From: Nocardioides campestrisoli
GTDB lineage: Bacteria; Actinomycetota; Actinomycetes; Propionibacteriales; Nocardioidaceae
Assembly (NCBI RefSeq): GCF_013624435.2
Contig: NZ_CP061768.1
Location: forward strand, 3,190,001 to 3,254,000
DNA length: 64,000 nt
Direction: 5' to 3'
The position numbers were made by a program, and so were the translations under genes. Positions 44,342 to 54,900 of this stretch are shown here, in pieces. Under the pieces are notes generated by a model. It did no database searches, had not been told where the DNA came from, and saw only the letters and a program-made list of their open reading frames with translations. How positions within the stretch are numbered: position 1 is the stretch's first letter; each line of letters starts with the position of its first letter.

Positions 44342-46747
44342 TCAGTCTAGTAGGCGCTGCCGAGAAACCCTAATCAGTCCCCGGGCCCGGGAGACGGGGC
44401 CGTGGCCGCGTCGCGGCCGGGCGGGGCGCAGGCTCGCGAGGCTCAGCGCGGCCCGGAGCCGCTGTCCGCGACTCAACCCCCGCATCATCTCACGCCGCTC
44501 CTCCTCGACGCTCTCCCAGTACCGCTCGGCCTCCTCGGCCTCCGGCTCGGCCGGCCCGAAGACGAACCGGTCGGCCCGACGGGCCAGCTCCGGCGCCAGG
44601 TCCGAGGAGATCTTCCGGCTCTGCTCGCGCCGGGTCGCCCACGGGCCGGCCGGGACGGGCTGGCCCAGGTCGCGGGCGTGGTCGACCAGCTCACGCCAGG
44701 CGCCCACGAACCGCGAGGAGACGACCGGCGCCGTGCGACGCCGCCGACGCCGGAGCAGCTTCGCCCCCAGGATCGACCCCAGGACCAGGGCGACCAGCAG
44801 CAGCGGGATGCCGACCCAGGTGGCCACCGTGCCCACCCACGCGGGCAGCCCGCCCTCCTCGTCCTGCTGCTCCTCCTCCTGCTTCTCCTGCTGCATCCGC
44901 GCCCGGAGGTCGGAGTCCGCGGACTCCCCCAGCGCCGAGGGCGGCGGGATCGGCGCCGGCGGCGGCACCACCGTGCCGGTCATCGGCTCCTGCGTCTCGG
45001 GCTGGCGCTCGGCGGGCGGCTTGGTGGACATGAACCGCTCGGTGGGCAGCGTGCGCCAGGTGCCGTCCTCGACCCGGAGCTCGACCCAGGCCTCCACGTG
45101 CTCGCCCCGGACCACGCCGTCCTCGGGCACCACCGCACCGAGCACCACGCGCGCGGGCACGCCGAGCTTGTTGGCCATCAGCGCCATCACCGCGGCGTAC
45201 TGCTCGTCGTTGCCGACCATCGGGTCGGCGTTGACGAACTCGTCGGAGAGCCGCTTGCGCCCGTGCCCGGGGTGGTAGCCGCGCTCCGCCCGGCGTACGC
45301 CGTCGGAGTAGCGCCCCTTGTCCTTGAGGTAGTCCGCAGCCGCGAACACCCGGGACATCGGGGTGTCGGCCTTCTCGGTCCACTTGTCGCGGGCCTGGTC
45401 GAGGAAGCCGGTGTCGGCGTTCAGCGCGCCCGGAAGGGGCGAGACACCCGAGTCCGCGGCGACCGAGTCCTCGGGGAGCACGGCGTCGAACGCGTAGGCG
45501 TCCCCCGGGTGCAGCATGCTGGGCACCACCGCGGTGGAGGTGGCCAGGTTGTAGCGGAAGCTCTCGGACTTGGCGGTCGGGTCGCCGGACTCGAACTCCA
45601 TCGACTGCAGGGCTCCGGCGGTGGGCAGCCAGACCCCCGAGTAGCCGGTGCCGAGCCGGACCCTGACCCGGACCTTCTCCCCCTCGACGGGGTTGTCGAT
45701 CACCGACGAGACGCGCTGGAAGCTGTCCCCGGACTCGGCGCTCAAGGGGTCGTTCGTCGCCCCGTAGACCATTCCGTCCCAGTGGTCGAGCGTCGCGATC
45801 CGCATCCGGGCGCCGGCCTCGAGGCCCGAGACGGAGAACAGCTCCTTGTCGAAGACGTTCGTGGGCTCCGAGCGCTGGCCCAGGTCCACGTAGTTGCGGA
45901 AGGCGGCCAGCGGGGAGGGGTAGCGCCCGATGTCGAACGGTGGCTCCACGTGGTCGCGCAGCACCAGCCGCTCGCTCTCCTCCCCTATCAGAGCCCGGGC
46001 GCCGGGCAGCGCCAGGCCGGAGGCCACCGCCAGCAGCAGCACGCCCGCCAGCACCCTGGTCGGGCTCTGCCGGCCCACCCGGACGCTGGCGCTCTCCCGC
46101 CGGGCGCGGACGGCCAGCCAGCCCAGGGCGACGGCGGCGAAGACCCCGCCCTGGATGAGCAGGGACTGTGGCTGGGAGACCCCGAGCAGGATCGAGACGA
46201 CCAGGACCGCGGTCGCCACGAGCACGGGCACCAGTGCGGTCACCCAGGCGCGTGCGGTCCCGAGGAAGACCGCGCCGGCGCCGAGAAGTCCGGCGAGCAG
46301 GCCGATGACCCACGGCAGCACCAGCAGCGGCCCGCTCCCGTCGACCGGTGGCAGCGTGGTCAGCAGGTCCTTCCAGCCGAACAGGAGCTGGTCCACCAGG
46401 GTGCGCAGCACCTCGGGCCCCGGGAGGAACGCCGTGTCCCCGAGCGAGCGCAGGGTGAGCGGGCCGCCGAGCAGGAAGAAGACCAGGACGGCCAGCAGCA
46501 CCGCGGCGACCATCGGCAGGCCGAAGGCGCGGGCCAGCACGCTGCACCCCGCGCCCAGCAGCGTGCCGATCACGCCCACGACGAGGAACTCCACGCCGAT
46601 GAACGAGGCGGCCAGCCCGGAGAGCGCGAGGCCCACCAGCAGCACCATCACCCCCAGGTCCGCCCACTGTCCGACGTCGGGCCACCGGTGGGTCCGGATG
46701 GCGCGGGTCCGGGTCCCGGTGGTGACGACGGGGCTGCCGGCGCTCAT
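44342..46747 (-). CDS. Transglutaminase-like membrane protein, catalytic Cys lost
   Basis: The 801-residue protein has seven or so hydrophobic helices in the first 260 residues, an extracytoplasmic region (about 260-640) containing a transglutaminase-like core, then a TM helix and a cytoplasmic basic tail. In the core, GNDEQYAAVMAL has Asp514 where active members have Cys in G-C-E-(Q/H)-(F/Y)-A. His550 (EHVEAWVEL) is kept, while the third residue region reads LPTERF instead of DPT. It is therefore probably catalytically inactive and structural or binding. The ATG overlaps the DUF58 stop (ATGA). Last gene of the giant protein-MoxR-DUF58 operon. Confidence 0.88.
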   Translation of the reverse strand: MSAGSPVVTTGTRTRAIRTHRWPDVGQWADLGVMVLLVGLALSGLAASFIGVEFLVVGVIGTLLGAGCSVLARAFGLPMVAAVLLAVLVFFLLGGPLTLRSLGDTAFLPGPEVLRTLVDQLLFGWKDLLTTLPPVDGSGPLLVLPWVIGLLAGLLGAGAVFLGTARAWVTALVPVLVATAVLVVSILLGVSQPQSLLIQGGVFAAVALGWLAVRARRESASVRVGRQSPTRVLAGVLLLAVASGLALPGARALIGEESERLVLRDHVEPPFDIGRYPSPLAAFRNYVDLGQRSEPTNVFDKELFSVSGLEAGARMRIATLDHWDGMVYGATNDPLSAESGDSFQRVSSVIDNPVEGEKVRVRVRLGTGYSGVWLPTAGALQSMEFESGDPTAKSESFRYNLATSTAVVPSMLHPGDAYAFDAVLPEDSVAADSGVSPLPGALNADTGFLDQARDKWTEKADTPMSRVFAAADYLKDKGRYSDGVRRAERGYHPGHGRKRLSDEFVNADPMVGNDEQYAAVMALMANKLGVPARVVLGAVVPEDGVVRGEHVEAWVELRVEDGTWRTLPTERFMSTKPPAERQPETQEPMTGTVVPPPAPIPPPSALGESADSDLRARMQQEKQEEEQQDEEGGLPAWVGTVATWVGIPLLLVALVLGSILGAKLLRRRRRRTAPVVSSRFVGAWRELVDHARDLGQPVPAGPWATRREQSRKISSDLAPELARRADRFVFGPAEPEAEEAERYWESVEEERREMMRGLSRGQRLRAALSLASLRPARPRRGHGPVSRARGLIRVSRQRLLD

Positions 46748-47934
46748 CGGACGCTCCACCGCAGCAGCGGGCCCAGGTCCTGCGCAGCGGCCAGGTGCAG
46801 CACCGGCAGCCCGGCGGCGTCGGAGACCCGGCTGGTCTGCGCGGGCTCGACCAGGATCGCCAGGCGTCGCACCTCGGGCGGGAAGGCCACCGAGGCCCGC
46901 TGGACGTCGGAGAAGCTCGCCTCGGAGCCGGTGACGAGGAAGGCGATGCTGGTCGCCGGCGCCAGGCCCATCGCCCGGCGCGCGGTCCCGACCAGGCCCG
47001 CCTCGCCGAAGTCGGCGCGGCAGACCGAGTCCAAGGCACGACGTCCCTCGCCGCCGGTGGAGGCCTGGTCGCCGCAGACGAACGAGACGTCGAACTCGTC
47101 CGCCGCCGCGCGCACCGCGAGCGAGGCGGCGACGGTCATGGCGGTCTCGAAGCCCTCCTCGTCGTGGTAGGAGCGCAGCCGGTCGTCGACGACGATCGTG
47201 GCGTGGCTGCGCCGGGTGTCCAGGTACTGACGCACCAGCAGCGCGCTCTGGCCCGAGGAGGCCATCACCTTGGCCGAGGAGCGCCAGTGCACGTGCCGCA
47301 GGTCGTCACCGGGGACGTACTCGCGCAGGGCGTGGAAGGCCAGGTCGCTCTGGCTCACCGCGTCCGTCGAGACTCCCTCGAGGTCACGCAGGATGCCCGC
47401 ACCCAGCGACTCCAGGGGAACCACCGCCGGACGGACCAGCACCTCGCGCCGAGGGGTCCAGGCCATGTCCCGGGAGAAGAGCCCCAGCGGGTCGCCGCGC
47501 AGCGTGAAGGCCGGTCCGACGCCGATCACGCCGCGGCGCTCGGTGCGGATCGTGAACGACTCCTCGTCGCTTGCTCCCGCGGCCAGCGTGCCGACGGCGT
47601 ACCGGTGCACGGTGGTGCCGACCGGCACCTCGAGGGTCGCCGAGACCATCCGCCGCCCGGAGACGTTGGTGACCACCACCCCGGCGGCCACCGACTCGCC
47701 CGCGACCACACGCTCCGGCTCCAGCCGCAGGTCGACCCGGACCCGGGTGCTGCCCACCAGGAACGGGGCGGCGAGCAGCAGCAGCGCCAGGCAGGCCACC
47801 GAGAGCACGCCGAGCTCGAGCCAGCCGGTGACCCGGGCCAGGACCGCGGCGACCACGCCGACGCCCAGCACCGTCCAGCCGACCGGCTTGACCACCGAGG
47901 CCAGCTCGCGTGCCCTCCTGGTGAGCTCCTCCAT
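46744..47934 (-). CDS. DUF58-domain membrane protein
   Basis: The 396-residue protein has two adjacent TM helices (about 15-62), an Ig-like beta region, and the DUF58 motif FHALREYVPGDDLRHVHWRSSAK, followed by a vWA-like fold (HATIVVDDRLRSY). DUF58 proteins work with MoxR ATPases in many bacteria, probably as adaptors. It starts 7 bp after moxR and overlaps the transglutaminase-like gene. Function inferred from partner families. Confidence 0.92.
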   Translation of the reverse strand: MEELTRRARELASVVKPVGWTVLGVGVVAAVLARVTGWLELGVLSVACLALLLLAAPFLVGSTRVRVDLRLEPERVVAGESVAAGVVVTNVSGRRMVSATLEVPVGTTVHRYAVGTLAAGASDEESFTIRTERRGVIGVGPAFTLRGDPLGLFSRDMAWTPRREVLVRPAVVPLESLGAGILRDLEGVSTDAVSQSDLAFHALREYVPGDDLRHVHWRSSAKVMASSGQSALLVRQYLDTRRSHATIVVDDRLRSYHDEEGFETAMTVAASLAVRAAADEFDVSFVCGDQASTGGEGRRALDSVCRADFGEAGLVGTARRAMGLAPATSIAFLVTGSEASFSDVQRASVAFPPEVRRLAILVEPAQTSRVSDAAGLPVLHLAAAQDLGPLLRWSVR

Positions 47935-47941
47935 CGAGACC

Positions 47942-48910
47942 TCAGGCCACCCGGTCGGTCGGAGGAGCCACCGCGTCGAGCAGCCGACCGATCACGGTCT
48001 CCACCGTCACGCCGCTGAACTGTGCCTCGGCATCGAGGAGGAGCCGGTGGCTGAGCACCGGCTCGGCGAGCTCGCGGATGTCGTCGGGGACCACGTGGTC
48101 ACGGCCGTCGGCCGCGGCCCAGGTCTTCGCGACTCGGACGAAGGCGAGGCAGCCTCGCGCCGAGAGCCCCAGCTTGACGTGCGGCTGACGCCGCGACTCC
48201 TCCGCCAGCTCGGCGACGTAGCCCACCACGGCGGGGTCGACGTAGACCTCGTCGGCGAGCTCGCTCATCTGCGCGATCGTCTGGGCGGTGATCACCGGGG
48301 AGACCAGGGAGGCGCGGTCGCGGACCCGGGCGTTGACCAGCAGCTCGACCATCGCCTGCCGGTCGGGGTAGCCCACCGAGGTCTTCATCAGGAACCGGTC
48401 CAGCTGGGCCTCGGGCAGCCGGTAGGTCCCTGCCTGCTCGATCGGGTTCTGCGTCGCGATCACCAGGAACGGACGGCCCACCGGGTGGGCGACCCCGTCG
48501 ACGGTGACCCGCCCCTCCTCCATGACCTCCAGCAGCGCGGACTGCGTCTTGGGCGAGGCCCGGTTGATCTCGTCGGCGAGCACGATCGTGTGGAAGATCG
48601 GCCCCGGGTGGAAGTCGAAGGACCCCTTGTGCTGGTCGTAGACCGTCACCCCGGTGACGTCCGAGGGCAGCAGGTCCGGGGTGAACTGGATCCGCGCGTG
48701 ACTGCCCTGCACGGTGTTGGCCAGGGCCCGGGCCAGCATCGTCTTGCCGGTCCCCGGGTTGTCCTCGAGCAGGATGTGGCCTTCCGAGAGCAGGCAGGTC
48801 AGGGCCAGCCGGATCACGTGGCGCTTGCCCAGCACCGCCTTCTCGATGTTGTCGGCCAGCTGGTCGAAGGTCTTGGCGAACCACTCCGCCTGCTCGTGCG
48901 AGATCGTCAT
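47942..48910 (-). CDS. MoxR-family AAA+ ATPase
   Basis: The 322-residue protein has Walker A EDNPGTGKTMLARALA (about 49-64), Walker B TIVLADEINRASPKTQSALL (about 107), sensor ATQNPIEQAGTY and the C-terminal lid. MoxR proteins act as chaperones for assembly of surface or metal complexes, usually with DUF58/vWA partners, as here. ATG 48910 is the family start. It lies 73 bp after the giant gene in the same direction. Confidence 0.95.
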   Translation of the reverse strand: MTISHEQAEWFAKTFDQLADNIEKAVLGKRHVIRLALTCLLSEGHILLEDNPGTGKTMLARALANTVQGSHARIQFTPDLLPSDVTGVTVYDQHKGSFDFHPGPIFHTIVLADEINRASPKTQSALLEVMEEGRVTVDGVAHPVGRPFLVIATQNPIEQAGTYRLPEAQLDRFLMKTSVGYPDRQAMVELLVNARVRDRASLVSPVITAQTIAQMSELADEVYVDPAVVGYVAELAEESRRQPHVKLGLSARGCLAFVRVAKTWAAADGRDHVVPDDIRELAEPVLSHRLLLDAEAQFSGVTVETVIGRLLDAVAPPTDRVA

Positions 48911-48983
48911 CGGTCTTCTTTCGTTCGGCCGGACGGCGGTCCCGGCAGCGGTCGGTGGTCGGCACGGCAATCGGCGGCAGTGG

Positions 48984-51900
48984 TCACCACGTGGTCTCCA
49001 CGTAGGCCTCCTGGCGGACCCGGTCACCCTGGTCGGTGGTCCGGCACTCGACCATGACCTTGCCGCTCCGGAAGAAGTACGGCGTCCGCTCGTTGATGTT
49101 CCCCTGCCGGCTGAAGGTGTGCACGATGTCGGGGTCGAACAGACCGGGGCGCATGACCGAGCAGTCGTAGGGCGTGAGGAACCCGGTGATCTCCACCGCG
49201 ACGAACCCGCAGCCCTGTCCGGTGCACTGCGTGACTCCGGTCCCGCCGCACGGGTTCGTGCTCCCTTCGGCGTCGCTGCACTCGACCTTGTAGATCCGGA
49301 TGGAAGGCGGCGGGGGGTCCGGCGTGGCCGCCGTCCCGGTGGCCGAGCCCTCGCCGCGGCCACCCGGGGCGTCGTCGAAGAGCGTCACATCGATCCTCGA
49401 GGCGCCCCGCCAGCCGATCTTCACGGGCGGCAGCTGGTAGTCGAACTGACCCGCTCCGTAGCCGCCCAGGTCCACCGTGCGCTGCTCGACCACCCGCGGG
49501 TCGAACTCGCTGGTGTCGTAGACGACGATCGCGAGCTTGCCGGGGTTGCCGTTGCTGTTGCCCTGCACGGCCCACTGCACCGAGTCGCCTACGACGCTGG
49601 GCGTCACCCGGACCATCTCGTTGGTCAGCGGACCGTAGCTCTGGGCGTCCTGGGGGTTGCTGGTGCTGCACTTGTCCTGCTCGTTGCACAGCTGCAGCAC
49701 GACCTTGTGGGTCGTGGTGTTGCTGGGCAGGGTCACGGTCCGCGAACGCACCCCCCGCTCCTGCGTGGGTGGTCCGGCGGGGACGCCGTTGACCAGGACC
49801 GTGACGTTGCTCTGGGCTCCGCGAGGCAGGGGCACCTGGTAGCCGAGCCTGATCTGGTTGTCGACCCCGGTGGCGTCCCAGGTCCAGTTGCCCCAGCCCT
49901 CGGGCACGCCGACGGCGGCGAACTGCTCGGGCGAGCCGGGGGACGAGGTCTTGCCCGGCGCGTTCTGCGCGACCACGGTGTAGCTCCACACCCGGCCGTC
50001 GTAGGGGATCCCCGCGTGCCGGCACGTGGTGGCCTCGATCTGCCGGCACTCGGGCAGGGTGACGGTCTGTCCGGCCACGGTGGCCCGCACGGTGTACGTC
50101 GTGGGTCCCGGCCCCTCGGGCAGCGTGCCGTTCCAGTCCAGGCGCAGCGCGGTCTCGCGCTCGCCGGTCTGCAGGTCCCGGAGCGTCAGCCCCTTCGGGC
50201 TCGCCGGGGTGCCGACCGACTGGAAGAGGCCGGAGACCCGGGGCTCGGAGATCCCGGTGGCGTTGCGCGCCCGGATGGTGAAGTCGTACTGGCTGTTGTT
50301 GTCCAGGCCGGAGATCAGCTTGCTCCGGCCGGAGCCCTGTACCTCGGTCGAGCCGTCGCGCCAGGAGATGTAGTAGGTCTGGATGTCCGAGGCCATGCTG
50401 CGCGGCTGGCCCCAGCGCAGCATGAGGGTGCCGTCGCCGGGGTCCTCTGCCCGGATCCACGGCACCCGGGACGGCGCCTTGTCGATCACCGCGGAGAGCG
50501 AGCGGTCGCTCCAGTCCGAGTAGCCGCTCTTGTTGTGCGCGCGGACCTGGAACGAGTACCGCTTGCCGTTCTCCGGGACCCGGAAGGTCCCGCCGTTGGT
50601 GCGGAACCGCTGGCTGCGCGCGGGCCCGTTGACCACCCGCACCTCGTAGTGGTCGATCCGGGAGCCCCGGGGCTGCGACGGCCGCCAGCTGAGCTTCACC
50701 GAGCGGTCCTTGATGCTCATCGCCACCGGCGGCCCCGGCGTGGTGGGGGTGTCGAGCACCTCGATCCCGACCCGTGCGGTGACCCGCCGCTCGGGGCCGG
50801 GGTTGCCGGTGGAGACGTCGCTCATCTCGACCTCGAGCTCGGTGCGCCCCTCGGCGTTGCGCGGGGCGCTCAGGCGCAGGACCGGACCGGACGAGGACGC
50901 GTTGACCGAGCTCCCGGAGATGCGGCGGACCCCGAGGATCGTGGGGTCCGCGTCGCTGACCCCGGGGCGCAGGTAGCGCGACAGGTTGACCTCCCGGCTG
51001 TCGCCGGGCTTCATGTCGGGCACGGAGAACGAGAGCAGCGACGGCGACGGCGCCTTGACCACCTGCACCCGCAGCAGCGCGGGCTCGCTGTTGGCGGCCC
51101 GCACCGAGAGCGCGGCCTGCGTACCCGCGCGGACCCCGCCGGCCGCGGAGACGTCGAGCAGGGGACCGTCCGCGGACAGGCCCATGCCCTCCACCCGGTC
51201 CGCCCAGTCCACCGTGTAGGCGAGCGTGTACTCGTCCCCCGGGACGACCGGGGTGACGGTGCACACCGAGATCACGTCGATGACCACGGAGTCCGAGGCC
51301 GCGACGTCGATCGGGCTGTCCGGGCAGTCGATCTCGGGACGGTCCGAGCCCACCTGGACCGGGATGGAGAGGACCGTGGGGTCGCTCTCCTCGCCGTCCT
51401 CGACCGTCATCACCTCGACGGTCACGGCCGCCGGGCCACGGAAGTCGTCGCGCGCGGTGAGCTCCACCTGGTCCGCCGACGTGCCCCGCGCGCTCGTGGC
51501 GCTCCGCGGCGAGGTCCAGACCTGCTGCGGGCCGGTCAGCTGCAGGGTGCCGCCCCCGGGGTTGGCCAGGTGGTCGGCCAGGGAGAAGGTGGTCGAGCCA
51601 CCCGACTCGATCTCGATCAGTGCGCCGTCCTTGACGAACGGGCGACTGCCTGCGGCCGGCGGGACGTAGAGCGACGCGCTCGCCACGCCGCCGTCGGCGT
51701 CCTCCACCTGGAACGGCACCACCATCGGGGCCTCGGCCCGGGTCACCGTCACCGTGTTCCCCTCCAGCTGGTAGCTGTCCTCGGGGGCGAAGATCCGGGT
51801 CACCCGCAGCTCGTCGGCCGGGCCGTCGGGGTCGTAGGCCGCCGCGCGCTCCCGGTCCCCGGCCAGCAGGTCGACCTTCACCGCGTCGCTCGCGCCGGCC

Positions 51901-54900
51901 CGGCCGAAGGCGTCCTGCACGACGGGCGGGTTGTTGTAGCCGTCCTCCGCCTCGACCCGGACCTGGGCCAGCGAGGAGGCCAGGCCGTTGCTCAACGAGT
52001 AGACCACCTCGACGGTGTCCGCCTCCGCGCTGGCGGGAGCCGGCACCACCAGCGGGCCGATCTCGGACTCCAGGCGCACTCCCTCGGGCGGGTCCACCAG
52101 GTCGAGGGTGACGCGCTTGGCCCGGCCGATCTCGTCGTTGGCGAGCACGTCGACGCGTGCCTCGCCGCCGGGCGCGACCACCAGGCTGTCGGCCACCGCG
52201 ACCGGAGGCTGCGGGAGGCCGGCGGGCACCACTGCCACCCGGACGACGCCGGTGGACTCGGCGCCGCGGGAGTCCATCACGGTGTAGGTGAACTCGTCGG
52301 TGCCGGAGCTGCGCGGGAACGCCAGGTACCGCAGCGAGTTGGCGCCGGACTCGGTGACCCGGCCCAGCCGCGGGGCCGCGGAGATGCCGGTGATGGTCAC
52401 GGGGTCGCCGTCCGGGTCGGCACCGCTGCCCGGAAGCGTCAGACGCACGGTGTCGCCGGCGAAGACCCGGCCCTCGAGGGCGGGCGCCTCCGGCGGGTTG
52501 TTGGTCTCGTCGTCCGGGACGACCACCACGGTCAGCTCGCCCGAGCCCGTCTCGCCCGTGGAGTTCTGCGCGACGTAGGGGACGACGAACGTCTCCCGCT
52601 CCTCGATCCCGGCCGGAGCCACGTACCGGATCAGGCGCCCGGAGACGTACGCCGCGCCGACGTCGCCGCGGTAGTCCTGCGGCGCCTCGACCTCGAGGCC
52701 GCCGGCGGCCTCGCCGGTCGAGGCCACCAGCTCCAGCCGGTCCCCCGAGGGACTGAAGTCGTTGTCGAGCACGGGGTGCGCGACCACCTGCCCGGACCGG
52801 ACGACCACCCGGTCGGGTCCGGTGACCGGGGTGTTGTCCTCGGGCCGCGGCCGCTGGGTGACCAGCACCTCACCGCGGACCCCGGAGACCGCCCCGTTGC
52901 TGATCGTGTAGCGGACGACCTGGGAGGAGGGGGCGAGGGTCCCCTGCGTCGCGGAGATCTTCAGCCAGCGCCCCTCGACGACGGCGACCTCGAGCTGGTC
53001 CTCGCGGTCCGGGCGGGCGTCCTGGACGACCAGGATCCCGCCGGCGGGGTCCACGTCGTTGGCCAGCACGTCGACCGTGGCCGAGGACTGTCCGTAGAGG
53101 GTCAGCGTGTCCGGCGTGGCGACCGGGTCCTCGGGGTTCTTCGGCGGCGGGCGCACGTCGACGCGGATCTTGCCGCGCGCCAGCCGGGCGTTGCCGTACG
53201 CCGCCTGGTAGTCGAGCAGGTAGGTCCCGGCCTTGGCCGCGTCCACCCGGACCAGACCGGTGTTGACCTCGGTGCGGACCTTGGCGCCGGCCTGGTCCGG
53301 GATGCGTCCGCCGAGCTCGAGCTGGGCGTTGGGCGACCCGGGGTCGGAGCCGGGCAGGTCGTTGGCGAGCGGCCGGATCACGATCGGCTTCCCGACCTGG
53401 CCGCTGACCACGTCCGGCTCGGCGATGCCGGGGTGCGTCTCCTGGTCGAACTTGTCCTGGACGGTGACCCCGACGGTGCGGCGCACCGGCACCGAGAGCC
53501 CGTCGGAGACGGCGTACTCCACCTGGACCTCGCCGCCCTCGCCGGAGGCCTTGACCCGGAGCCGGCCGTTCGTCGTGGCCCGGGCCACCGCCCCGGGGGG
53601 TCCGCTGAGCACCCGCGCCGACTCGAGCATCAGCGGGTCGCTGTCCCGGGGGTCGCGCCAGTCGGGAAGCACCGGGAGCTCCAGCGACCCGCCCGCCGGC
53701 ACCCGCCACTGCCGCGGCTCGTAGCCCTCGCGCAGGCTCGGCGCCTCGTTCTCCTGCCCTCCGCGCACGGCGACGGTGACGGTCGCCTGGTCCTTCAGGT
53801 TGCGGCCGTCGTCGATGTAGTAGTCGAAGCTGACCTGGCCCCGGGCCTCCTGCGGGAGGGTGAGCTGGAGGGTCTGCCGGTCCGGGCTGATCGCGACCCG
53901 CGCCCCGCGCATGTTCGGCTGGTCGACCCCCTGGATGGCGAGCAGCCGTCCTTCGGGGGCCGCGTCGTTGTCCAGCGGGTAGAGCACGCTGGTCCGGCCC
54001 GCACGAGCGCCGAAGTCGTCCGGCTTCGCCTGCGGCGGACGACGGTCCCCCGTGGACTGCTGCTCGTCGTCCTTCTGCTGCTTCTCCACCTTCTTGGTGT
54101 CGGTGAAGGCCTCCCAGTTGTCGATCCGCAGCGGCCGGTCGGCGTCCACGTCCCACACCGAGCCGGTCTCGACGTCGTTGAGCACGATCTGGTCGCGGTT
54201 GACCCGGAAGACCAGGTTGGTGGTGGCGCCCTTCTCGTCCAGCTGGGAGACGGTGTGCTCGCCCCCGCCGCACGCGGAGGCGTACTGCCCGACCCCGCCA
54301 GACCAGGCGGCGAAGGTGCACGCGCCGAGCCGCACCGGGGCGGTGGGCGACCCGGACACCGCGTCCACCAGGGTGGCGACCTCGCCCGTCTCCAGGTCGA
54401 CGCCGACCAGGCCGCTCTCGTGCGCGACCAGGACGGAGCCGGCCGCCGGGCCGGGCCGTTGCAGGACCGCACCCGCCGGCACGGACGCGCTCGCGCCGCC
54501 GCGGACCCACAGGGTGCCGGCCGCGCGGTCCAGGGTGACCACGTTCTCCCCGACCGCCGTCATCGCGGTCGGCGCGCCGGCCGCCTCGGGTAGCTCCTCG
54601 GTGCCGGCCTCGGTCAGCTCCATCGTGGAGTCCGCCGCGGGACGCCAGGTGACGAGCTCGCGCTCCTCGGTGGAGGAGACGACGAGGGCGCCCGACTCGG
54701 TCACCGTCAGGGCTGCTCCCTCACCCACCTCGGTGAGCGGCTCGCTCTGCTGGTCGAGCCCGCCGGCCACCGGTCCGCCCAGCTGCGGGTCGTAGCGCAC
54801 CGCCCAGGTCGTGCCGGACTTCGGGTCGACGGCGGCCAGGGTGCCGCCGGCCATGGTCACCGAGGCTCCCGGCACCAGCGAGGCGCTCGCTCCCTCGTCC

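Noticed and set aside
44402..47170. 922-codon plus-strand open frame opposite the transglutaminase-like and DUF58 genes
   Set aside because: The translation is Pro/Gly/Arg-rich without domains, and the minus-strand genes have clear motifs and coupled starts.
48714..54593. 1959-codon plus-strand open frame opposite the giant protein
   Set aside because: It is a by-product of high GC3 on the opposite strand. Its translation is low-complexity Arg/Val/His/Gly without recognisable domains, and the minus-strand frame has clear Ig and FN3 domains.
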